Shown piece after piece: positions 1 to 10,300 of a DNA stretch of 64,000 nucleotides. The notes under the pieces are model-generated. The model had not been told where the DNA came from, did not search any database, and was given only the letters and a program-made list of their open reading frames with translations. The stretch is from Lampris incognitus (taxonomy: Eukaryota > Chordata > Actinopteri > Lampriformes > Lampridae). Location of the stretch: the NCBI RefSeq assembly GCF_029633865.1, contig NC_079213.1:96547919-96611918 (forward strand). Direction: 5' to 3'. Made by a program: the position numbers and the translations under genes. Numbering within the stretch: the stretch's first letter is position 1; each line of letters starts with the position of its first letter.

Positions 1-3000
1 CAGTACATATAGTCAGTTAACAGTGAGGCTGACGGTTGTCTACATCTTCATGTCTGTGTGTCTACATAACGAGTCTTCAGAGAATATGGGATGGCGTCCA
101 ACTGTGACACTTGGTGCCGAGCCAATGAATATCTACGAGTACGAGTGAATGTGTGTGTGGGCGTGTGTGCAAGTGGGCATGTTTGTGAGTGTGCATGCAT
201 GTGAATGTGCCGCAACAATTTTTTCCATTCTATTGTCAGTCTCTCTTTTTTCATTGCCCTACCCAGATATGTAGGAATTAGGCCACATCGCTCACTACAA
301 ACCTTCTCTAATCAAAGTGCCGATTCTTGAAACAGACAGCTGTTGTCATGTGCCTTAATTCCAATGGCTATCTGTCCCTGTGTAGCTGTCCAAGTACTTA
401 GTTGGCCAGCTGGGGTTGCAGGGGAACGAGGGTTAACCGCGTCTGCCTGTCCGAACTCCTATTTGTGCAGTGGCCCGTTTAACAAAACAACATACACCAC
501 AAACACATAGAGACAAGGTAAGTTTCTTTTTTTATCCTCTCTAATGTGACTCATGGCAACCTCGCATTCACAGACGCTCGATGACGCTGTCGAGAATTTT
601 ACGAAGACAGCTGCTGCCATGGGGAGAGACGTCGGAAAGCTGACCACGAATGAGCGTTGTTTTTCGTTATGCAAAGATGCGGATCACAACTTTGCCCCTG
701 AGGTCAGCGTGAACACATAACCTCTTGGTGTGTCGGCGAGAGTCACGGCAGACATAAAACATGTCAATTTTAATCTTGAGAGACTGATATTTATTTGTTC
801 TGTAACTCGTGACATGCACGGACCTATATAACCGCAGCTAAAAGGACTGCCGTTCTCCATAGGGTGAGCATGAATGTAAGAAACATCTGTTGAAAAGCCA
901 AGAGAAAAAAAAAGCCATATCCATTTCCCTGCACTTAGCAAGGACTCTTCCCAGCCTAACAGGTCTCTGGTCAAAGCACTGTGGCAAATAAAACCGGGCT
1001 TGACTAACGGAGGTGTACTTGCATGGTATGGTGTGTGTGCTGTACCCATATTCATCAAGGCTTGAGCCCCTCGAAACCTTTGCGTGCATGATGAGGATTC
1101 TTTGAATGCCTCGTGAAGTAAACCCTGGATGATCAGGATGGCTAAATTTACTCCCTGGTTTCATGAGTTACTGTCCACCTGACTATTCCTGGCTCAGGGC
1201 GGCTACCGGGGTGGGCCGAGGTAGAAACAATGCGGAATATCGGATTGTGACAAGGGCCGGATCACAACATGTTGTGAACGAATACACACTACGCTCAATA
1301 AATGCATGAAATTTGCATGTGAAGTTCGGCAGAGGCTTGGTGAAAGCAAGACCTGCTGATGCTACACGTGCTCATCGCTCGCGCGATAGAGTTTCTGAGG
1401 TCTTCGGAGACGGACCGGGTCGCACGGGGGAAAGGAAAGCGTTGAGTTTATGTGGCTGACAGACGACCCGGCCTCCGAAACAGACGTTACGAACATGCAC
1501 GATCGGGAGGGGGAGGCAAGAGAGGAAGAGAGGGAACGGGAGAGAGACACACGGCCGCTACCAGTTGTTGGATTCAACGCCCGTGAATGAGTTTTACCGA
1601 GACAAGGTTATACTTAATAAAACCCACCAATTAACTTTATACAGCATGACATATTTTCTGAGTCGCAGTAAAGTAGCCGAGCATGGACAGTTAAACCACA
1701 AACAAAAATATCTTAAGCTAACAAAACCAGGGTTCGGGAGCAGAGCCTGCCGTTGTCGCTAGCTGCTAATTAGTGGGTTTTATTGTATAATCCAATATCA
1801 GAGCGGAGAGAGCTGTCAAAAGTCGTTACAAAGCAATTTGTTGCCCGGCTCTTGCTGTAATGCTACCTGCCCCAGGTGTCTGGGGGGGGGGGCGGGGGTA
1901 ACAGGAATAAAAGAGAGGAAAGGGCCAGGCGTGTTCAAACAGAGCTAAGCGTTGGAATAAGCGCCTGCTGCTCAACAAAGCCACACGCTGCTCTGATTCT
2001 GTCACTCGATCCATAGATTCTCCAGAAGTCGCACAACGTCATAAAAGACGGAAAAGGCCATTTCTCCTTTATGCTCATGAGATGGTTTCAAGATTAAGGG
2101 GGAGGTTTAACCTTTAAAGCACACACACACACATGCACGCACACGCACACACATCCACATGTGCACACACACACACATGCACACGCAGGTAGGGCTCAGG
2201 TCAGAGGCCAAATGGCTCTGAACTCTCTCCCTTCAGGCCGGGTGGATCAGAGGTTCCTGTGTGTGCGCAGCCCTCCATTTATTTTACCCATCATCCCTCA
2301 TCAGGCCAGGATGACCCCGTGACCTTGGAGCTAGGGTTACCTGTCAGTTGACTGTCTGTTCACGAGCGCAGGGCTTGACGCTGTGTCAACATTTGTCCCG
2401 TGGAAAAAGAAAAAAAAAGAAGAAGAAGAAGAAGGGAGAAAAAGGGGTTTGTCATCGGGACGTTTTACGAAACGCACAGCAAAGCAGGAGGGCGCAAAAA
2501 GGATTAAGTGCTCCGAATTTAGCTGTAGCCTCCACCTATTTACTTCCTCATGATGAAGCTCATCGCTTCGCTTGATTGGCATGCTCCTTAAATCCGTGAT
2601 GCACTTGTGCGATAACTCCTGTTTACTGGGGGGGGGGGGGGCAAAGACCCCCGAAGAGCATTGTAAACAGATGACCGCATGGCTGCTTGGCTGAGGACAG
2701 TACCAGGAAAAGCCCTCTGTCACAGCCCCCGCCCCCCCCTTTCTGTGTACCGTCAGGTATCAATCAAGTTCTGTAAGTGGGCTCCTTGAGAGGAGATGCT
2801 ATCAGCGTTGCCCCGTATACACTCACACCACAGTTTCCCTTATCTCTGCCGAGATAACCGCCCCCCCTGTCACAGCACGGGCCCTCAACACAATCACACA
2901 CACACACACATTTCCCTCTTATAGTTTCAGCTGTGTAATACGTAGACCACTTTACTTCAGACAGAGCCCCCCCCCCCTCCAAAAAAAGAGAGAAAAAAGG

Positions 3001-6000
3001 GGCCAATTTGCTCTGGTTCCTGTTTAAAATTCAATAAGTGTATATCTTATATTACAACTGTGTCGTGCTGGTGGAGGCTGGCGGAGGCTGGAGAGGGTGC
3101 CTGCTCCTTCAGATTCAAATCTCTGATGCTATCGGCCCTCAGAAGCAACATGATACACATCTCGGTTGACAAATCTAGACCGGCGTGAAATTAAAGAGGG
3201 GGGGGGGGGATCAGACATATTCGTGCACTGTTTTTTTTTTGTTGCGGTTTACAGTTACTGTTTAAAGACGGGGTGCACTGATGATTCACGGTTCACCTAA
3301 AATTAGGCGGGTTTGTATTTACAAGTTAACACTCTCGGCGCATTTGATCCGTAATTACGTAGTGTGGGCGATACATAATGAGATGAGAATTCGACACGCA
3401 GTCGGCCATTTAATTTTTTATTTTATTTTCCTCACCCAAACAAACGGGATGCGTCGTACAAAGTGTGGTCTCAGCAGTTGGGGAACTTGTATAAAATGCG
3501 GTGTTTAGCGGCACACAGTCACTATGCGTTGTTGGTTTGGCACTGGGCTTGTGGCAAACAAGGTGAGGAGATGGTCCTTGTCTAGTCCGGTTTGCCGGTT
3601 TCCTCCAGACCACAGCGTGATGGGCCTAATAACAAAAACAAGCATCCCGGTGTGGAGCTGGTCCCGCAGTGTGAGGACCTTAATGAGGAACATGTGGAGC
3701 TGCCCAGACACACAGTCAGAGGAAACCCAATCCCTCACTCCCTCAATCTCTCCCCCCCTTCCTCCCCCTCTGCAGCCTTCTTCCTCTCTCTTGCTCTCTC
3801 TTTTTGTGCAGCCATCTCTCTCTCTGTAGCCTTCTCTCTCTCTCTCGCTCTCTCTTCCCCCCCCCTCTCTCTCATTCTTTTACTTTTGTCCTCCTTCTCT
3901 GCCTTCTCTTTCTGCTTCGGCAAACTTCCAGCCCTACTTTCTGACTCTCTAATCCGAACACACTCTTGAATACTAAGGAAATCTAACGCTTCGATGGAGC
4001 TGCATTTCAGTTCTCATGACGTTTTCCGTGGTGATACTCGCACGACACATTTTGCTAATTTCCTTGCTGTCTCTCGTTGTGCACCAGCCCCTCCAAACAG
4101 CCTCGGTCCACCCATCCTCGGCCTTTACATTTCTACTGAAACACCCCTCCATATGCTTCTGTTTATGGTACTGGCTTCAGAAAGACAGACTCATCTACAT
4201 CTCTTTTTTTTTTACGATGAGTCTCACACACCATTTTTGTTATGCTCGAGTTTAGCTGTTTTGTGAGGCAGACAACTAATAACACCAGACTGACCCCCCC
4301 CCCCCATTCACATCAGAACAAGTGACCCGGTGAAAGGAGACATTTTCTTTTTTCCCCATATCCCTGAGTTTTTTGCCTGACACATCTTAGTGAAGCCCAC
4401 TCACTTTCTCACCCCCAACTTGTTTTGACCGGTGTAATATGCATATTTGCTGGGTCATGCAATGCAATATGCTTACAAGGAAAAGGGAGAAGAAAGGGGG
4501 TCTTTCTCCGTCCATCAAGCTCAGCAGACCATCTATGGGGGGGGGGGTCTCTTTCATGTGACGAATTCACCCTGTCCATCCACCTGGATCAATTAACTGT
4601 TTGCTTCACTGGGCTGCATTTGAATGATGCCAAAGTCCCATCAGGTCCTCGGTGAGGAGCCCCGACTCATTCTGAGACACAATTGACTACTGAGAGTAGC
4701 AGTATCGTTTACACCGTGGACTTGAATGTGTTGTCTCCAACTCAGATGCAACACACAGTTGCCATGCGTGCTTGGGGGCTGGAATTAGACGTCGCATGCC
4801 ATGAAACAGATGCATCGTTTGTTCGTGCCAGCGTGCAGGCATTTCTTTGATTGATACTATGAGATGTACAGCTGACGCATAGCCTTCTGTCCCGTCCGAA
4901 GCTATTACTAAATGAACTCAACATGTTTTCTCTCCCAGGAGATGGCGAGCATCGGGTCTGAAAATAAACCCTGCAACAGGTGAGCCACTCGTTCATTACA
5001 TTTTCAAAATACAATTGATTGCCGCTTGCCGTGGACTCACACCATCGACATTCCTTTAGCATGGGCACATCACTGCTCCACGCCCTTGTTGTCAGTGGGA
5101 ATATTAACATTAACCTGCTTAGGGGATTTGAAATGTGTCCATAAAGCAAGGCCATAAAGCGGATCAACCAACCAAGCCTCCAAAATTAGCTGAACAAACA
5201 GAGTAAGGTAGAGCCCCCTTGGGGAATAAACTGGGCACACTGGAACCAGTGTGACGGAGGCCCGTCTGGCAGCGCACAACAATCCCAGCGTTCCACTCGG
5301 CTTGAGCTGTCTTCGTTTCCCCCTCCACTATATATATCAGCCCCACATCAACATGGGCCTGTGAGGACCTTTCACAAGACTGACAGGCCACCTGAATCAC
5401 ACAATTGTGCGGCCGGGGGAAGCCAGCATGTGTATAGAAAACCCAGTGATCCAATAACTGTCTGGGTTCACTTCTCTCTCATAACGTCGGGGAGGGAGGT
5501 GCAGGTGAAGAGCCATACCTCCAGCTTCCCAAATGTCCAAGTTGTACTCTGCTAAAGCTTTGACTTTTAATCCAATTCTACAATTTATGCACAGTTACAG
5601 CTGTTGATTTTCAAGAAAAAAGAAAAAGAAAAAAAGATCCTGTAACTGACTGGCCCATTAAAATTCTTTATTCACACAGTGCAAGAATCTCAGACTGGGT
5701 CTCAAATAATTCTGGGGGCCTTGCAGATGGTCCTGCCTTGACACAGCTGTGCAAATGAAAGACAGAGTGTCGTTGAAAGAGTAGAAGAGATGGAAAGTTG
5801 GCCGCCGAAGCAAAAAAAGAAAAAAAGAGTAACATGCCAATTACCAACTGAAAATGTAATGGAAAAAGTAATTGTCCATTAAGGTTTACAGTGGGGAAAA
5901 TAATTCAGTAAGGGTATTTTCTCTGTATTTTGACCCTGATAAGAATAGACAAGCTGCATCTTTTACTGGCAGGTCTGCCACCACTACTGGGAAAGAAAAT

Positions 6001-7084
6001 ATGATCTGAAAAACAGTTTATTAACCTCAAATATGAAAACTACCCGATGCAATGAAGGAAACACCACATGCATGCATCATTATGGGTCACCTCTAAATAT
6101 TTTGAAAATTTACTCTCTAAACCTCGGTTATTATTATTTCCACTACATTTTCAGTGATCAAGCATAATATTCCTAACCCTATTTTCTCTGCGTTATTATG
6201 CTGTCATGTTATATTTAGCAGACATGAATAAAAATATAGGTAACACTTAAATTTAAGAATGGTGATACAAAGTGGACACTTTTTGGTTACATTATTATTA
6301 ATATTGTTATTGTTGTAGCAGTTGTTACCTGTTGAAAGCTATAGATTAAGCATGGTCGCCTGTACTTCAGAACAGTACTCACCTCACGAATGAGCAAATT
6401 CCCCCGAGTGTTAATTGTTTATTATCACCGGGCCAATAAAGCAGTGATACGATCCATCAAGTTGCACTTACATCCTAAATTGTTATTTAGAGCCCTGTAT
6501 ATTCGAGCCCCATTGTTTCAGGTGAGAAAGCAACAGGTGAGGAAAGTAACGTGCTTAACGCGCACGCGCGTACAGGAAGCACACCCGTACATGTGACAGT
6601 TGTTTCTCTCAGGGCCATTTGGGGCCTTCGGTGGGGTTGGGGGGAGGTGGGGAGAGATGGGGGGGGGCAAACGGGACAGTGTGTTTGCATGCTTTGTAGT
6701 GCAAAGTGTGTGCTCGGCATGAAGAGTCCAGTTACATTCTCTAATAACCTGTTAAAGTTCTGCATGACAAAAGCAGCCCCCCCCAGCACGTTTGCATTCA
6801 TTCAGTGCCCGTCGAAAGGCTGTTTCCCCTTCAGATTTCTTACGACCAGAACGTGTACTATCACCATCACCATCAGTTAATAGATGGTAATAGAGCTTTT
6901 CCTTCTTCTTCTTCTTCTTCTTCTTCTTCTTCTCCCAACCTGACGATATCCCCCTTTTAGTTCAAAGTATCGATAAAATGTCGCACCTTTCTTTATTGAC
7001 GCACGCTCACTTTTTGCATCGGCCTAATTACCACTAAAATGTAAATATCAAGCGGTTAGTGAATAATTAGTGTGCCATTGGCCA
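1..7084. other. Non-coding upstream flank of the RGM gene
   Basis: I see no supportable gene here. The open frames are short, lack splice context and translate to low-complexity sequence. The stretch holds homopolymer C/G runs (around 1880, 2630, 2970, 3200, 4290, 4540), a CA-rich patch at about 2118-2190, a GA-rich tract at about 2406-2436, a CT-rich tract at about 3735-3905 and a (CTT)n run at about 6900-6934. Distal enhancers are possible but nothing in the raw sequence identifies one. Confidence 0.6.
3735..3905. repeat. CT-rich low-complexity tract
   Basis: About 170 bp of CTCTCT/CCTCC sequence with almost no purines on the + strand. It produces long spurious serine/leucine frames on + and arginine/glutamate frames on -. 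Simple sequence, not coding. Confidence 0.8.
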
Positions 7085-7275
7085 ACCATCACCCCTGAGC
7101 GCGCCCCCCCCTTCTGAAGTGGAAGTCCCTCCCCCCGGAGAGCCGCCCTGCCGACGGGGCCTCTTTTTGAATGACAGCGCTTTGGGACGGGAGACGAATT
7201 TCTCTCCGATTTCCCCGCAGCCACGGCGTCGATGAGCAGCAGTGGAGCAGCTCCATTCTAACTGAATGGACTGGT
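7085..7275 (+). promoter_or_regulatory. GC/CpG-rich putative promoter and 5' UTR of the RGM gene
   Basis: The sequence changes from AT-rich to GC/CpG-rich just before the first coding exon, as expected for a CpG-type vertebrate promoter plus leader. No TATA box or initiator can be assigned with confidence. The segment contains upstream ATGs at 7171 (in frame with the main ORF, poor context, immediately preceded by TGA), 7232 and 7266. The transcription start is not determinable from sequence alone. Confidence 0.45.
7232..7261 (+). other. Upstream ORF 1 in RGM leader (9 codons plus stop)
   Basis: ATG at 7232 opens a short frame ending in TAA at 7259-7261, out of frame with the RGM start at 7276. 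If the leader begins upstream of 7232, this uORF would be met before the main start. Whether it is transcribed or translated is inference. Confidence 0.4.
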
Positions 7276-7307
7276 ATGGGGAGAAGCGGACCTCAAAACT
7301 CGGCTAA
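7266..7307 (+). other. Upstream ORF 2 overlapping the RGM start
   Basis: ATG at 7266 (T at -3, G at +4, a weak context) opens a 13-codon frame that stops with TAA at 7305-7307, downstream of the main ATG at 7276. An overlapping uORF of this kind usually lowers translation from the main start. It is visible in sequence; its use is inference. Confidence 0.4.
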
Positions 7308-7369
7308 GCGGCGGCTTTGGAACTGTATAACTCTGACCATGGTTTTACTCTCGTTGCTGTTTCGACCAG
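7276..7369 (+). CDS. rgmd: RGM coding exon 1 (signal peptide)
   Basis: Encodes residues 1-31 plus the first base of codon 32. The protein begins MGRSGPQNSAKRR and continues into a hydrophobic core (LTMVLLSLLF) typical of a signal peptide. The donor is G|GTAAGA at 7370. An in-frame ATG at 7171 would add 35 residues before the signal peptide, but its context is poor, so 7276 is chosen. The 5' UTR boundary is unknown. Confidence 0.85.
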
Positions 7370-10300
7370 GTAAGACATTTTGATTCTGTGCATGCAGAAA
7401 CCCCCCACCCCCCACAAAAGCAAACAATTTACCCGCACCCCGGAGCGGAGGTCGGGGGGGGGGTGAAAACTTTAGTTGTGGTGTGTGTTGTTGTTGAAAA
7501 GTTAACTTTGAACATCTCCCCGTGAGTACAAAGGGATTCAAGCAAAAGTGTTTGTGATTGTTGAGTTTTGTGTGTGTGTTTTTTTTCTACCAATGTGGGG
7601 GAAAAAAATCACTGTTGGTCAAAGTATCCCACCCGGTGTGGAGACGAACGTTGTATCCCGAGGAATCACATCCGCAACAACTAAGTAGAGCTAGCGATTA
7701 ACGTGTCACTTAACAAGGCGGTTATGTGGAAAAACCAACGGTCTTGTGCGACAAAATACCCCTTTTTTTAAACATCGTTTTCATAAAACTACCAACGATC
7801 ATCACGTGTTGCTGCGAATACTTTTTTTTCAAATCTGCGAAGTTGCGTAAAGTTGAGGGTAACGCTCCCAGCTAGCATACATAGATAGCATGATGGAGCC
7901 TCTCGCGTCGTACACATCCCGAAGGAAACCGAAGCACGTTGTTTTCACGGAAAATGCGGTTTAAATAACGGGGGGGGGGGGGACAAACGCGACGCGGTTT
8001 CTGTCGTTGTTTAGAGCTGCTGGTCGAGTCCCGGCGTTGTTTTGTAGTTCTGGAGGTGAAGTCGTCGACGGGTGTTTTTGTTCCCTCATTCATGCTTCAT
8101 TTGTTGGCTACCATGCATGTTGTCCCGACTTCTCGGCCTCTGAGCGCGTTGGTCGCGCGGTGCTTTTGGTCTGTCAGCGAAATGAACGCCAGCGTCGGGT
8201 TTATATGTTATTAGTTTTTAATCAAGCTAGTGCAATTGAACACAACCACTATTGGGAGACAACATAAGATAGAAGTCTCTTTTTTTCCCCACGTTGCAAA
8301 GAGTTGATTGTAAGTTGTTAAACTTGGGGTTGAAACGCTCTACATCGTAATTATAAAAATACATCGGACAAATAAAGCCACTTTGCAGGGCGCAAAAGGT
8401 CTGGCAGATCTGACCCCAGGGAGTTAACCACATTATTGATCATTTATTATCAAACTGGGCAAAACGAGTTGTTTAACTTAGCTACTCTTCCATCTCGGCA
8501 TTTCCTCTAACAACTTGCCCCCAACTTGGATAATAATACTGATGGAGTTGAATTAGAAACGGTATAAATGTCTTTCGAGCCAGCTTTTCTAAGCGTTTCA
8601 AGCTGGTCCTGGCTGCAGCTAGCTCTGCCTTTTTTACGTGGAGGAGTTGTCAACTTTCAGACAATCTTTAATTGGGAAACTGCCCGTTTTATTTTTTCTT
8701 CTGTATTTACGAAGCCTTAGCAAAATTCAACATATATGCTCCATCCTACTGTGAAACATTGTAATATGCTGATGCCACTCTTATTTTTGGGTGGGCTGTT
8801 TGACTTTCCACCTTTCTTTAGTTTTCATGTTTGCTTGCGGCTCACTAAGTGGCAGAACATAAAGACCCTTTGCACAGATGCATGGTTGTTGATGGGTCCA
8901 TAGGCACTGATTGTCAGAAAGTGTCAAGTCAAAGCAGACTTCAGTGACCTCACCACTAGATGGGGGAGGCATGGTGGAATTCAGAAGAGGGGTGTAGAAT
9001 GCCTCCGACGTGACCTTTCACACTCCATCTCATTTTTTTAAAGGCGTATGTTTGAGTCCAGTGACTGTGAGAGAAATTCATTATAGGCCACGCACCCGAG
9101 ATGCAGCCACAGCTGCATCTCGGGTGCATGTGAGGGGTGCATGTGAGGGGCATGAGACGGTGTGAAATATTTACGTGGGAGCAGATGTACATCTCTTGAC
9201 TAACTCTGTGTCCATACTGTTACAAGAGATCTGAGTAGATGGACCATTGAGATAAACTCAAAAATAGTTTCCCCTAGCCCAGTCTCGTCATGTGTGCGGA
9301 TGCCACCCAATGTTTACCATTAGTTCTTGTGATTTGAATAAGCAGATATAATCCACACACAGAGAAGGTTAATATTTTGTTGTACTCTATTTTCAGTACG
9401 GGACGTCGCTGAAATGACTCATCACTTTTTATCCCTCAATGCAACTAGACAGTATTTTTCAAGAAAATAAACGTGACCGGCGACGTCACAGGAAGCCAAA
9501 AATTTTGGTGCGCCCCCCAGCCCATAAAGCCAGCTGTTCTGTTTTGACCCTTAGTTGCTGAACAAGTGTTGCTCTTTGTGATGTTTCTCTTGGGTCTGAA
9601 GTCAACTATCCCTGTATGCCTTGCCAGACTGTGCCATAGCATGTAGTGTAGCTTAATGGACTTCTATTGGCTCAGAAACGGCCAAACCACATTCAACACC
9701 CTTAAGCAAACTACACAGGTTGGTTTCCTCCTGCTGTGAAGCTGTGTGTTATTTCTGCGAGGGCTAGTCGGGGGAAATAAGTTTTGACTTATTCTTAACT
9801 CTGTCGTTGAGTATGGGATCATGGTCATGTGGGCTCACCTATTTGGGTTTTAATGGCTCTCTTGATTGAGGTAAACTTGATAGTGGAAACACTTGCCTGC
9901 ACCGCTTCATTCACTGTTCAGGGGTTCTGAATCTTATTCTTGAGAGAGTAAAGGTATAAGTGTCTTAAAAGGTGTCCACAACAGGTTTTGTACAGATAAA
10001 CATTCGGGGTTTTATGCAGTGGAATAAAACTTAAGCAACTTTAGAGTATGCATGATCTTTGCTAATTGTGAAGTTGTCACAAAAAGTTCAAGGGGGGGAT
10101 TTTAAGTCCTATCTACCCTAGTTTTTTTCTTCTCCTGTAGTACTGATAATCTATTCCTTCTGCTTTTCAGCTCACTGCCAGCAGTGTCGAATTCAGCGCT
10201 GCAATGCGGAGTACGTGACCTCTACCTCGCCCTCTAGTGGTCTACAGGAGGAGGTGCCGCCAGACGTGGATTACTGTATTGCGCTGCGGGCCTACGCCCT

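Noticed and set aside
7171..7275. Start of the RGM protein at the in-frame ATG 7171
   Set aside because: T at -3 and A at +4, immediately preceded by TGA. The added 35 residues would precede and bury the signal peptide, which begins naturally after 7276.
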